From: Nocardioides turkmenicus
GTDB taxonomy: Bacteria > Actinomycetota > Actinomycetes > Propionibacteriales > Nocardioidaceae
Length of the DNA: 64,000 nt
Assembly (NCBI RefSeq): GCF_011045035.1
Contig: NZ_JAALAA010000010.1
Coordinates: 62,001-126,000 of the forward strand
Direction: 5' to 3'
A program made the position numbers and the translations under genes. Shown one piece after another: positions 1 to 8,600 of this stretch. Under the pieces are notes generated by a model. The model saw nothing but the letters and a program-made list of their open reading frames with translations. It was not told the DNA's origin and made no database searches. Position 1 is the first letter of the stretch. Every line of letters begins with the position of its first letter.

Positions 1-668
1 TTGATGAGGATGGCGTCGAGCAGGCCGTCGGCGGGGTCACAATCGGCCGCGATCCGCAGGCCACCCCCGTAGGACTCGGTGTTGGCGATCGCCAGGAGCA
101 TCGCCTCCTGCTCGCGCACCACCCCGTCGATCTCGAGCCGGTAGGGAACCGGCGTCCAGCTGCGGATCACCGACAGCGCGGCGAGCGTGTAGCGGAGGTC
201 GCCGTGGGGCCACCGCATCGCGTTGGCGCGCTCGTTGACCGCCGCGTCGAAGCCGGCCGCCAGGACCGTGGCGAACCAGGTCTCCCCGCTGCGCCCGAGG
301 TCGATGCGGCGGGGGTGATCACGTACGACCACGTCGGCCGCGGCCAGCGGATCGCCGGTCGGGATCCCGAGGGCCCGGGCGAAGTCGTTGCCGGTGCCGA
401 GCGGGACGACACCGAGGTTCACCTCGGTCCCGGCCAGGGCCTGGACCGCGACGTGGACCATGCCGTCGCCGCCGAGGGTGACGACCGTGTCCACGCCTTC
501 GGCAGCGGCCTTCCGCGCCAGCTCGAGCGCATGGTCGGCGTCGTCCCCGATCAGGTGGTCGACCGAGGCCCCCGAGGCCGTCAGCCGGGCGGTGACCGCG
601 TCGAGGATCTGGTCGGCGTTGCCGCGGCCGGCGGTGGGATTGGCGAGCAGAGCGATCTGGCGCGTCAC
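1..668 (-). CDS. Diacylglycerol kinase family lipid kinase (3' end outside window)
   Basis: Lipid kinase of the DgkB/YegS catalytic-domain family, which phosphorylates diacylglycerol or a related lipid at the inner membrane face using ATP. The reading frame starts at a GTG with MTRQIALLANPTAGRG, carries the nucleotide-binding motif GGDGMVHVAV and then GTGNDFAR, both hallmarks of the family. About 222 codons are present; the frame is still open at base 1, so the C-terminal part lies outside. It lies downstream of tatC on the same strand but is separated from it by a large palindromic element. The exact substrate cannot be read from sequence. Confidence 0.85.
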   Translation of the reverse strand, partial: MTRQIALLANPTAGRGNADQILDAVTARLTASGASVDHLIGDDADHALELARKAAAEGVDTVVTLGGDGMVHVAVQALAGTEVNLGVVPLGTGNDFARALGIPTGDPLAAADVVVRDHPRRIDLGRSGETWFATVLAAGFDAAVNERANAMRWPHGDLRYTLAALSVIRSWTPVPYRLEIDGVVREQEAMLLAIANTESYGGGLRIAADCDPADGLLDAILI

Positions 669-677
669 GGGTGAAGA

Positions 678-843
678 CTAGGGCATGTCTGGTAAAGACA
701 CGGCGGCCGCGAGCGACGTTTCGGGCCGATCTGGCAAGGCGTCCGCCGCGAAGGCATCCTGGCGGCTGTCGAGCGGCGGCAACGCAGCCAGATCGGATGC
801 GAAACGCCGCGTAGCGGGCGTGGATTTGCCAGACATGCCCTAG
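678..843. repeat. 166-bp imperfect palindromic element between lipid kinase gene and tatC
   Basis: The outer arms CTAGGGCATGTCTGGTAAA (678-696) and TTTGCCAGACATGCCCTAG (825-843) match as inverted repeats at 18 of 19 positions. Inner segments also pair: CCGATCTGGC (726-735) with GCCAGATCGG (787-796), flanked by CGTTTCG/CGAAACG. The element begins and ends in CTAG and fills nearly the whole gap between two genes on the same strand. This looks like a miniature inverted-repeat element; it could also act as a terminator after tatC. Confidence 0.7.
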
Positions 844-846
844 TGG

Positions 847-1692
847 TCAGATCACCGATGGGACGTCAGGATCCCCGATCATGTCCTTGCGCTTGCCGGC
901 CTTCCGTCTGTCGTGGGCTCTGGCGATGACCTCGGAGATCCCGAAGAGGACGACCATCGGGCCAGCCATGATCGTCATCGTGAACGGGTCACCCGATGGG
1001 GTCGCGACCGCGGCGAAGACGAACGAGCCGACGATGATCCAGGCACGGTACTTCCCCAGCGCTGCGCCGGGCAGGACCCCGATCCGGTTGAGCAGGATCA
1101 CGAAGACCGGGATCTCGAAGGCGATGCCGAAGACCAGGAGCGTACGGCTGAGGAAGCTGAGGTATTCGCTGAACTCGACGATGTTGGTCAGGCCGTCGGG
1201 GACGAAGGCGAACAGGATCTCCAGGCCCTTGGGCAGCGTGACGTAGCCCAGCACGACGCCGACGAGGAAGAGCGGGCCGGCGACAGCCACGAAGATCCTC
1301 GACATCTTCTGCTCGTGGGCGTGCAGGCCCGGCATCAGGAACGCCCAGATCTGGTAGAGCCAGATCGGCGCGGTGCCGATCAGGGCGGCCAGGCCACACA
1401 GCTTCAGGTAGAGCATGAAGCCGCCCGCGGCACCGTTGACGGAGCTCAGCGAGGCGGCACCGCCCTCCTGGTCCATCATCTTGACGGCCTTGAGGTAGGG
1501 ATCCATGACCAGGTCGAAGAGCTGCTCGAAGAAGAACAGCGACACGACGAACCCGACGACCAACGCCAGGGATGCCTTGATCACCCGCGCACGGAGCTCG
1601 CGCAGGTGGTCGGAGAGCGCCATCCGGCCGTCGTCGCCGATGGGGTGCTTGGGGGTGCCGCGGAAGACCGCGACAACACCGGCGATGGACAA
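847..1692 (-). CDS. tatC: Sec-independent protein translocase TatC
   Basis: Polytopic membrane subunit of the twin-arginine translocase that recognises RR signal peptides of folded exported proteins. The 281-residue protein has the TatC core MALSDHLRELRARV followed by six hydrophobic segments and a basic C-terminal tail. It begins 8 bases after tatA on the same strand, so the two are co-transcribed. The ATG used here gives about 23 residues before the conserved core; the internal Met at MALSDHLREL is an alternative start. Tat substrates in the window probably include the RR-signal polysaccharide lyase. Confidence 0.96.
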   Translation of the reverse strand: MSIAGVVAVFRGTPKHPIGDDGRMALSDHLRELRARVIKASLALVVGFVVSLFFFEQLFDLVMDPYLKAVKMMDQEGGAASLSSVNGAAGGFMLYLKLCGLAALIGTAPIWLYQIWAFLMPGLHAHEQKMSRIFVAVAGPLFLVGVVLGYVTLPKGLEILFAFVPDGLTNIVEFSEYLSFLSRTLLVFGIAFEIPVFVILLNRIGVLPGAALGKYRAWIIVGSFVFAAVATPSGDPFTMTIMAGPMVVLFGISEVIARAHDRRKAGKRKDMIGDPDVPSVI

Positions 1693-1700
1693 GGTCGGCC

Positions 1701-1985
1701 TCAGTTGCCGGAGAGGCGCTCGCGCTCGGCCTTGATCTCGGCCTCACGACGCTCGAGCTCCGCGATGCGCTCCTTCTCGGAGGCGGTCAGCTCGGCCGGC
1801 TTCTCGACCTTCTCCTTCTCGTCGTCGTCGCGAAGACCCTTGGTCTCGGTCTTGAAGATACGCAGCGCCTGACCGGTGCCGCGGGCGAGCTCGGGAAGCT
1901 TGGCGGCGCCGAAGACGAGGATCACGATCGCCAGGATGATGAGCCACTCGGCTCCCTGCGGCATACCGATCATTGGAGTGAACAT
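1701..1985 (-). CDS. tatA: Twin-arginine translocase subunit TatA
   Basis: Pore-forming subunit of the Tat system. Its 94 residues show the family layout: a short N-terminus, one transmembrane helix (EWLIILAIVILVFGAAKLPE) ending in the conserved FG-LPE motif, an amphipathic helix, and a charged Glu/Lys/Arg-rich tail. The first ATG is chosen because GAGG lies 6 bases upstream of it. The order pafB-pafC-tatA-tatC matches that known from mycobacteria. Confidence 0.95.
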   Translation of the reverse strand: MFTPMIGMPQGAEWLIILAIVILVFGAAKLPELARGTGQALRIFKTETKGLRDDDEKEKVEKPAELTASEKERIAELERREAEIKAERERLSGN

Positions 1986-2024
1986 GAACTACCTCATCTA
2001 CGTCATAGGGGGAACGTCAGAAGT

Positions 2025-3059
2025 CTACGCGTCCGAACGGTACAGGCCGAGGGCCAGCCGTGCAGTCGCAGCAAACGATTCCGTGAACTCTGTGCCTGTC
2101 TGCCCGCTCCGGGCGTCGTCGGTGCCGACGATCTCGGCGTAGGGAGCGAGCCGCAGCAGCAGCCGGGTGAGCCAGCGCTGGTCGTAGACGCGCAGGCCCA
2201 CCTCGAGCCCGCCGCCCGGCTGCTCCACGGGGTCGATCACCGCGTAGTACTCACCGACCCAGCGGGCCTCGGGCGCGAGTCGTACCCGGACGACGACGCC
2301 GGAGTCCGTACGCAGCACCGACTCGCCCTCGCCGTCGAGATCCGCACCCTCGCCCGTCTCCGGAGCGACCACGATCGGCGTGTCCAGCACCTCGGCGCCC
2401 CGGATCCGGTCGAGCCGGAAGCTGCGCGGCGCCTCGGCCTGGTGGCACCAGGCGTCGAGGTACTCGATGTCGCGGATGGAGACCAGCGCACGCGGGTCCA
2501 CGACCCGGGAGGACTCCTCGTCGCGCGCCGGGACCCAGTAGTCGATGCGTACCTGGCGGCCCTGGTCGATCGCGGTCGCGATCGCGGCATGGATCTGGAC
2601 GAGCGAGGTGTCGACCGGCTCCTCGCCAGGATCCACGCTGCCCGCGGCACCCTCGGCGGCCGCCTGCTCCAGCTTGGCCAGCGTGCGGTCGACGACCTCC
2701 TTCGTCTCCGCGCTCACCGCTCCCCCGCGCAGCGCGCGGAGCGCGACGATCACGGCGGTCGCCTCGATCGGGGTGAGCCGCAGCTGGCGGTCGAGGTAGT
2801 CGGCGTTGGAGATCCGGATCACCCGGTCGCCGTCGGGCTCGGTGAGCGCGTCGATGTCGACGTCGATCAGGTCGTCGGGGTAGCCGCCCGGCAGGCCGCA
2901 CATGAAGAGCACCTGCAGGTCCTTGACCAGCTGCTTCTCCTCGACGCCGAGGTCGGCGGCAGCCTTGTCGAGGCGTACGTCGTCATCCTGGGAGTAGAGG
3001 TAGGGCACCAGCGTCAGCAGCCGCCCGACCTGCCCCTTGGCCCCCGTGTTCGCGCTCAT
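2025..3059 (-). CDS. pafC: WYL-domain transcriptional regulator PafC
   Basis: Second of two tandem WYL regulators next to the Pup ligase gene. Its 344 residues have an N-terminal winged-helix-like region followed by a WYL domain (IDYWVPARDEESSRVVDPRALV) and a C-terminal extension. In mycobacteria PafB and PafC act together as a LexA-independent activator of DNA-damage genes, and the WYL domain is thought to sense a ligand, possibly ssDNA. Its start overlaps the stop of pafB by 4 bases (ATGA), indicating translational coupling and probable heteromer formation. Confidence 0.9.
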   Translation of the reverse strand: MSANTGAKGQVGRLLTLVPYLYSQDDDVRLDKAAADLGVEEKQLVKDLQVLFMCGLPGGYPDDLIDVDIDALTEPDGDRVIRISNADYLDRQLRLTPIEATAVIVALRALRGGAVSAETKEVVDRTLAKLEQAAAEGAAGSVDPGEEPVDTSLVQIHAAIATAIDQGRQVRIDYWVPARDEESSRVVDPRALVSIRDIEYLDAWCHQAEAPRSFRLDRIRGAEVLDTPIVVAPETGEGADLDGEGESVLRTDSGVVVRVRLAPEARWVGEYYAVIDPVEQPGGGLEVGLRVYDQRWLTRLLLRLAPYAEIVGTDDARSGQTGTEFTESFAATARLALGLYRSDA

Positions 3060-4039
3060 CGGGTGGCTCCGTCCAGCCGTGCGACCAGCCGCTCGAGACG
3101 GGTCGCGACCTCGCGGCGCAGGTCCTCAGGCTCCTCGACGTAGGCGTCGGGCCCGTGGCCCAGCACGGCCCCGACCAGGTCGGCGGGCACCCGGGTCAGC
3201 ACGACCCGGTCCCAGCCGTCGCTGCCGTCGGGACCGGTCACGCCCGGCTCGGTGGAGTCGGCGGCCCTCCGGAGGCTGTACCCGCTCCCCTGCCGCAGCA
3301 GCAGCACGGCCTTTCCCGTCGGCGGAGCCGGCGCCAGGTCTCGTGCGATATCGCGTACGTCAACCTCGGCCGGCACCTCGAAGGCATCGAACTCACCGAC
3401 CGCCCGGGCCTCCCCCAGGACACGGGAGAGCCGGAAGATGCGGGTGTCGTCGCGGTCGACGTCGTGGCCGACGGCGTACCACCGGCCCGAGTAGCGCACC
3501 ACGCCCCACGGCTGCAGCCGCCGGTGGGACGGCTCGGTGGCCCGGGACCCGCGGTAGTCGAACTCGACCACCTGCCGGTCCTGGGTCGCGGCCACGAAGA
3601 CGTCGAAGGAGCCCTCTTCCGCGGCCAGGCGCGGCTGCACGATCTCCAGCGCCGAGACGTCGGTCTCGAGGCCGGCGGCGTTGAGCTTGCGTACGGCTTC
3701 GGTGGTCGCCTCGGCCATCGAGGCGTTCTCCCAGACCTTGGTGGCCAGCGCGACCACCGCGAGCTCGTCGGCCTCGAGGGTGATCGGCGGCAGCGCGAAC
3801 TGCTCGGGGCTGATCCGGTAGCCGATCTCGTCCTCGAAGAAGTTGTCGATCACCCCGGTCTCGATCGGCACCCCGAGGCTGCGCAGCTCCTCCTTGTCGC
3901 GCTCGAACATCTTCTCGAACGCCTCACCGTGGGACGACGGGTAGAGGACCTCGCGGATCCGCTCCTTCGACACGTTGTCGCGCTGCACGAGCAGCATGAT
4001 GAGCAGGTTCATCAACCGCTCGGTCTTACCCGCCGCCAC
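3056..4039 (-). CDS. pafB: WYL-domain transcriptional regulator PafB
   Basis: 327 residues, close to the usual PafB length. An N-terminal helix-turn-helix region (TERLMNLLIMLLVQRDNVSK) is followed by a linker and a WYL domain (VVEFDYRGSRATEPSHRRL; GVVRYSGRWYAVGHD). It starts at GTG with GGGGGAG upstream. It is coupled to pafC by a 4-base overlap. Known function is DNA-damage gene activation with PafC in mycobacteria; here it is separated from pafA by an FKBP lipoprotein gene. Confidence 0.9.
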   Translation of the reverse strand: MAAGKTERLMNLLIMLLVQRDNVSKERIREVLYPSSHGEAFEKMFERDKEELRSLGVPIETGVIDNFFEDEIGYRISPEQFALPPITLEADELAVVALATKVWENASMAEATTEAVRKLNAAGLETDVSALEIVQPRLAAEEGSFDVFVAATQDRQVVEFDYRGSRATEPSHRRLQPWGVVRYSGRWYAVGHDVDRDDTRIFRLSRVLGEARAVGEFDAFEVPAEVDVRDIARDLAPAPPTGKAVLLLRQGSGYSLRRAADSTEPGVTGPDGSDGWDRVVLTRVPADLVGAVLGHGPDAYVEEPEDLRREVATRLERLVARLDGATR

Positions 4040-4066
4040 GGTGTGTTTCTCCCCCTAGAGACTCTG

Positions 4067-5059
4067 CTACGGCGTCGCCGGAGCGGAGCCGGCCTTGACG
4101 ACGTCGATGACGAAGTAGAGCGTGCTGTTGGCCGGGATCCCCGGCGTGCCACCCTGGCCCGGCTTCTCCTCAGCACCGTAGCCCAGCTCCGGCGGGATCT
4201 GCAGCAGAACACGGCTGCCGACCTTGACGCCCTCCAGGCCGTTGGTCCAGCCCGCGACCACCTGGTTGAGCGCGAACGGCACCGGCTCCTTGCTGAAGCT
4301 CTCGTCGAAGGGCTTCTTGGCGCCGTAGGTCATGCCGAGGTAGTTGGCCGTGACCGTCTGGTCGGTGGTGATCTTCTCGCCGTCACCTTCGGTGACGATG
4401 ACCCGCTTGAGCACGTCGTCGGCCTTCGGCTTGGCGATGCCGGTGAAGTCGAACCCGGTCGGCTTGCCGTTCTTCTCCACGACTTTCGGCAGCTCGGAGG
4501 GGTCCACGTCGTGCGGCGTCTTGTCGGCGGCCGCCTTGACCACGTCGACGACGACCAGCAGCGTGTCGTGGTTGCCGATGCCCATCTGCGGGTTGCCGCC
4601 CTCGCCGAGCAGGTCGTCGGAGGCGACGAGCGCCTCGATCCGGTCACCGACCTTGGCGCCCTTCAGGATCGTGCTCCACGGCTTGTCCGCCGGAAGCTCC
4701 TCACCCTCGGGTGCCTGGCTCTGGTAGGACCACTCCTTGTCGAGGGTGGTGGCGTTGCCGATGTAGATCTTCGCGAAGACACCGCGGTCCTCCGGGATCT
4801 CCTCGCCGTCACCCTCGGTCAGCGTCTTGACCTTCGGGTCCTTCGGGTAGGAGATCGCCGACTTCCACTTCAGCGTCGGTGCCTTCTTCGTGTCGGCCGA
4901 GACCGTGACCCCGTCGAAGCCGGAGACGGTCTCGTCGCCGTAGCCCGTCACCTTCTCACCACAGGCGACCAGGGCCGGGAGAAGCAGGAACACAGTCAGC
5001 GCGCTCAGCGCATGGCTCAGGCGAGGCCGAGGAGCAGTGGACACAGTGCAAACCTTCAT
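4067..5059 (-). CDS. FKBP-type peptidyl-prolyl isomerase, lipoprotein with two FKBP domains
   Basis: Predicted exported lipoprotein that would speed cis-trans proline isomerisation outside the membrane. The signal peptide ends in the lipobox LPALVAC, with Cys to be lipidated. Two FKBP-like domains follow: a divergent one at about residues 90-190, and a better conserved C-terminal one (VTANYLGMTYGAKKPFDESF ... IPPELGYGAE ... FVIDVV). The ATG at 5059 is used; GTG at 5044, preceded by AAGG, is equally possible and gives a more typical signal peptide. The gene sits between pafA and pafB on the same strand. Any link to pupylation is only positional. Confidence 0.85.
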   Translation of the reverse strand: MKVCTVSTAPRPRLSHALSALTVFLLLPALVACGEKVTGYGDETVSGFDGVTVSADTKKAPTLKWKSAISYPKDPKVKTLTEGDGEEIPEDRGVFAKIYIGNATTLDKEWSYQSQAPEGEELPADKPWSTILKGAKVGDRIEALVASDDLLGEGGNPQMGIGNHDTLLVVVDVVKAAADKTPHDVDPSELPKVVEKNGKPTGFDFTGIAKPKADDVLKRVIVTEGDGEKITTDQTVTANYLGMTYGAKKPFDESFSKEPVPFALNQVVAGWTNGLEGVKVGSRVLLQIPPELGYGAEEKPGQGGTPGIPANSTLYFVIDVVKAGSAPATP

Positions 5060-5141
5060 GACGTGAAAGGGACGGACGACAGCGGAGCACACCATATCCG
5101 TACGGTGGTTGCCCGGCGGCGAAGCCACCCCGGCCGGTGTT

Positions 5142-6503
5142 TCACATGCCGTCGATGAGCCGCTGGACCCGCTCGTCGTAGGCGCGCAGCGGGTCCTTGC
5201 AGAGGACGGTGCGCTGGGCCTGGTCGTTGAGCTTGAGGTGGACCCAGTCGACGGTGAAGTCGCGGCGGCGCTCCTGCGCCTTCTTGATGAACTCGCCGCG
5301 CAGCCGGGCACGGGTGGTCTGCGGCGGCACCGACTTCGCCTCGAAGATCTTCAGGTCGGTGGTCGCCCGCTTGACCGCGCCCTTCTTCTCCAGCAGGTAG
5401 TAGAGGCCGCGGTTGCGGTGGATGTCGTGGTAGGCGAGGTCGAGCTGGGCGACCCGCGCGTGGCCGAGCGGGAGGCCGTGCTTGGCGCGGTAGCGCTCGA
5501 TCAGCTTCCACTTGATCACCCAGTCGATCTCCCGGTCGACCAGGGACAGGTCGTCGGACTCGATCGCCTTCAGACCGCGCTCCCACAGGTCGAGGGCAGC
5601 GATCATGGTCGGGTCGGTGATCTCGCGGCGGTCGACGAACTCGCGCGCCTTGGTGAGGTATTCGTTCTGGATGTCCAGGGCGCTGGCCTCGCGGCCGTTG
5701 GCCAGCCGGACCTTGCGCCGGCCGGTGAGGTCGTGGGCGATCTCGCGGATGGCGCGGATCGGGTTCTCCATCGTCATGTCCCGCATGACGACGCCCTCCT
5801 CGATCATCCGCAGCACCAGGTGGCAGCTCGCGATCTTCAGCATCGTGGTGGTCTCGGACATGTTCGAGTCACCGACGATGACGTGGAGGCGCCGGTACTT
5901 CTCGGCGTCCGCGTGCGGCTCGTCGCGGGTGTTGATGATCGGCCGGGACCTGGTGGTCGCGGACGACACGCCCTCCCAGATGTGCTCGGCGCGCTGGCTG
6001 ACCGCGAAGCCGGCGCCTCGCGGCGTGTGGGTGACCTTCCCGGCACCGACGATGAGCTGGCGGGTGACCAGGAACGGGATGAGCACGTCGGCGAGCTTCG
6101 AGAACTCCCCGGCGCGGCTGACCATGTAGTTCTCGTGGCAGCCGTAGGAGTTGCCGGCAGAGTCGGTGTTGTTCTTGAACAGGTAGATGTCGCCGGCGAT
6201 GCCCTCGTCGTGCAGCCGCTGCTCGGCGTCGAGGAGCAGGCCCTCCAGGATCCGCTCCCCCGCCTTGTCATGCGTGACGGTCGAGATCACGTCGTCGCAC
6301 TCGGGCGTGGCGTACTCGGGGTGGGAGCCGACGTCGAGGTAGAGCCTCGCGCCGTTGCGGAGGAACACGTTCGAGCTGCGGCCCCAGCTCACCACCTTGC
6401 GGAAGAGGTAGCGGGCCACCTCGTCCGGGCTCAGCCGCCGCTGGCCGCGGAACGTGCAGGTCACGCCGTACTCGTTCTCGATGCCGAAGATGCGCCTGTC
6501 CAT
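5142..6503 (-). CDS. pafA: Pup-protein ligase PafA
   Basis: Carboxylate-amine ligase that uses ATP to join the C-terminal glutamate of Pup to substrate lysines. The 453 residues start with the diagnostic [18 protein letters not shown] and share the glutamine-synthetase-like fold with Dop. They also include [20 protein letters not shown] and [16 protein letters not shown], conserved in both enzymes. Dop at 13280-14791 is the paralogue; lack of the Dop-loop insertion and the short N-terminus identify this copy as PafA. It is followed by the FKBP lipoprotein, pafB and pafC on the same strand. Confidence 0.96.
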   Translation of the reverse strand: MDRRIFGIENEYGVTCTFRGQRRLSPDEVARYLFRKVVSWGRSSNVFLRNGARLYLDVGSHPEYATPECDDVISTVTHDKAGERILEGLLLDAEQRLHDEGIAGDIYLFKNNTDSAGNSYGCHENYMVSRAGEFSKLADVLIPFLVTRQLIVGAGKVTHTPRGAGFAVSQRAEHIWEGVSSATTRSRPIINTRDEPHADAEKYRRLHVIVGDSNMSETTTMLKIASCHLVLRMIEEGVVMRDMTMENPIRAIREIAHDLTGRRKVRLANGREASALDIQNEYLTKAREFVDRREITDPTMIAALDLWERGLKAIESDDLSLVDREIDWVIKWKLIERYRAKHGLPLGHARVAQLDLAYHDIHRNRGLYYLLEKKGAVKRATTDLKIFEAKSVPPQTTRARLRGEFIKKAQERRRDFTVDWVHLKLNDQAQRTVLCKDPLRAYDERVQRLIDGM

Positions 6504-6583
6504 ACGGAAACCCTAGACGGTCGACGGTCACTCCGGAGCCGTTCAGAGGTACGACACGGCGAGCCGCGCCGCCCACCGGCACG

Positions 6584-6955
6584 TCAGTCCTCCTCGCGCC
6601 GCAGGATGGCGATGAACTCGTCCGCCATGGCCAACTGCCGCTCCAGCTTCTCGCGGCGTAGGCCCGCCTCGGCACGGACGGCGGCCAGGCGCTCACGGGC
6701 CATAGCGACGTCGGCGAGGTCGGGCTCGGACTGACGCAGGATCTCGATGTCGGCCATGACCGCCTTCATCTCCTCGAGACTGAAGCCGAGAGGCTTCATC
6801 CGGCGGATGACGAGGATCTTCTCGACGTCTGCCTCGGTATAGAGCCGGAAGCCGCCCTCGCTCCGTCCCGACGGCTTCAGCAGGCCGACCTCCTCCCAGT
6901 GGCGGAGACTGCGCAGCGACAACTCGGTGCGCGCCGCCACCTCGCCGATCTGCAT
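6584..6955 (-). CDS. MerR family transcriptional regulator
   Basis: 123-residue regulator. The N-terminal MerR winged-helix domain (MQIGEVAARTELSLRSLRHW, then EEVGLLKPSGRSEGGFRLYT) is followed by a dimerising coiled coil rich in Arg/Glu. There is no recognisable metal-binding cysteine pair, so it is unlikely to be a metal sensor. The start at 6955 is favoured by GGAGGGGG directly upstream. It is divergent from a SulP transporter, and an inverted repeat in the shared intergenic region could be its operator. Confidence 0.85.
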   Translation of the reverse strand: MQIGEVAARTELSLRSLRHWEEVGLLKPSGRSEGGFRLYTEADVEKILVIRRMKPLGFSLEEMKAVMADIEILRQSEPDLADVAMARERLAAVRAEAGLRREKLERQLAMADEFIAILRREED

Positions 6956-7019
6956 CGCCCCCTCCCGGGCAGCACTGCGCGTCATGGTGTCCCTTCTCAC
7001 ATGGCCGGCGATCCCAACC

Positions 7020-7034
7020 CTTACGTAACGTGAG
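7020..7034. promoter_or_regulatory. Inverted repeat, candidate MerR operator
   Basis: CTTACGT-A-ACGTGAG lies midway between the divergent merR and sulP genes; the two 7-base arms match at 6 positions. ACGT-centred palindromes of this kind are known operators of some MerR family members such as LiuR. Binding by the adjacent regulator is inference. Confidence 0.45.
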
Positions 7035-7091
7035 AGTACGGTTTCTCGCGTCCCGCCCATCCTGCCAGTCGCGACTGATCGGACCGCCTTC

Positions 7092-8600
7092 GTGCCTTCA
7101 TCACCACCCGCCTCCACCCCGGCCGACGCCACCGTGCTGGCCGCGCTGCGATCACCTCGGTTGCTGCGTACCGAGGTGCTGGCCGGCCTCGTCGTCGCGC
7201 TGGCCCTGATCCCGGAGGCGATCTCGTTCTCGATCATCGCCGGGGTCGACCCGCGGGTCGGGCTGTTCGCCTCGTTCACGATGGCCGTGGCCATCTCGTT
7301 CCTCGGTGGGCGGCCGGCGATGATCTCGGCCGCCACCGGCGCGGTCGCGCTGGTGATCGCACCCGTGATGCGGGATCACGGCTACGACTACCTGATCGCA
7401 ACGGTGATCCTCGGCGGGCTGATCCAGGTCGCGCTGGCACTGGCCGGCGTGTCCAGACTGATGCGGTTCATCCCCCGCTCGGTGATGGTCGGCTTCGTCA
7501 ACGCGCTCGCGATCCTCATCTTCGAGGCGCAGATCGCGCACATGGTCGACGTGCCGTGGCTGGTTTATCCGATGATCGCTGTCGGTATCGCCGTCATCGT
7601 GGGTTTCCCGCGGGTCAACAGCGTGATCCCTGCCCCGCTCGTGGCGATCGTCGCGCTCACCGCCTTCACCTTGGTCGGCGGCCTCGACGTGCCGAACGTC
7701 GGGGACGAGGGCAAGCTGCCCGACAGCCTGCCGGCCTGGTTCCTCCCCGACGTACCTCTCAGCGTCGAGACGCTGAAGATCATCGCACCTTATGCCCTCG
7801 GTATGGCGCTGGTCGGCCTGTTGGAGTCGCTGATGACGGCGAAGCTCGTCGACGACATCACCGACACCCACTCCGACAAGAGCCGTGAGGCGCGCGGCCA
7901 GGGCATCGCGAACGTCGTCACCGGGCTCTTCGGCGGCATGGGCGGGTGCGCGATGATCGGCCAGACGATGATCAACGTGAAGGTCTCCGGTGCACGTACC
8001 CGGATCTCCACTTTCCTCGCCGGCACCTTCCTGCTCATCCTGGTCGTCGGGTTCGGCGACATCGTGGCACTCATCCCGATGGCTGCGCTTGTGGCGGTGA
8101 TGATCATGGTCTCGGTGGGCACCTTCGACTGGCACTCCGTCCGTCCGGCCACCCTGCGGCGGATGCCACGCTCGGAGACCGCGGTGATGGTCGCGACCGT
8201 CGCGGTGACCGTCGCGACCCACAACCTCGCGATCGGCGTCATCGTCGGCGTCCTGGTCGCGATGACGCTCTTCGCGCGCCGCGTCGCCCACCTCACCGAG
8301 ACCCACCGCGAGCTGGTCGAGTCCACCAACGGAAGCGTGACCGCGGTCTACCGGGTCACCGGCGAGCTCTTCTTCGCCTCCAGCAACGACCTCTACACCC
8401 AGTTCGAGTACGCCGAGGACCCCGACGAGATCGTCATCGACCTCTCCGACTCCCACATCTGGGACGCCTCGACGGTCGCCGCGCTCGACGCGATCACCCA
8501 CAAGTACGCCGCCAAGAACAAGTCCGTACGCATCGTCGGGCTCAACCAGGCCAGCGCCGACCGGCACGAGCGGCTGACAGGTCAGCTCAGCGGCCACTGA
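7092..8600 (+). CDS. SulP family inorganic anion transporter with STAS domain
   Basis: 502-residue membrane transporter of the SLC26/SulP family, which moves sulfate, bicarbonate or other anions. The N-terminal part holds the SulP membrane domain (GLVVALALIPEAISFSIIAG and about ten further hydrophobic segments). The last roughly 90 residues form a cytoplasmic STAS domain (VTGELFFASSNDLYTQF ... IVIDLSDSHIWDASTVAALD). It starts at GTG with no convincing ribosome-binding site, so the start is uncertain. It is divergent from a MerR regulator and overlaps the convergent next gene by 14 bases. The transported ion cannot be assigned. Confidence 0.9.
   Translation: MPSSPPASTPADATVLAALRSPRLLRTEVLAGLVVALALIPEAISFSIIAGVDPRVGLFASFTMAVAISFLGGRPAMISAATGAVALVIAPVMRDHGYDYLIATVILGGLIQVALALAGVSRLMRFIPRSVMVGFVNALAILIFEAQIAHMVDVPWLVYPMIAVGIAVIVGFPRVNSVIPAPLVAIVALTAFTLVGGLDVPNVGDEGKLPDSLPAWFLPDVPLSVETLKIIAPYALGMALVGLLESLMTAKLVDDITDTHSDKSREARGQGIANVVTGLFGGMGGCAMIGQTMINVKVSGARTRISTFLAGTFLLILVVGFGDIVALIPMAALVAVMIMVSVGTFDWHSVRPATLRRMPRSETAVMVATVAVTVATHNLAIGVIVGVLVAMTLFARRVAHLTETHRELVESTNGSVTAVYRVTGELFFASSNDLYTQFEYAEDPDEIVIDLSDSHIWDASTVAALDAITHKYAAKNKSVRIVGLNQASADRHERLTGQLSGH

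Noticed and set aside
3155..5158. 667-codon open frame on the plus strand opposite pafB and the FKBP gene
   Set aside because: Antisense shadow of well-supported minus-strand genes; low-complexity translation without recognisable domains.
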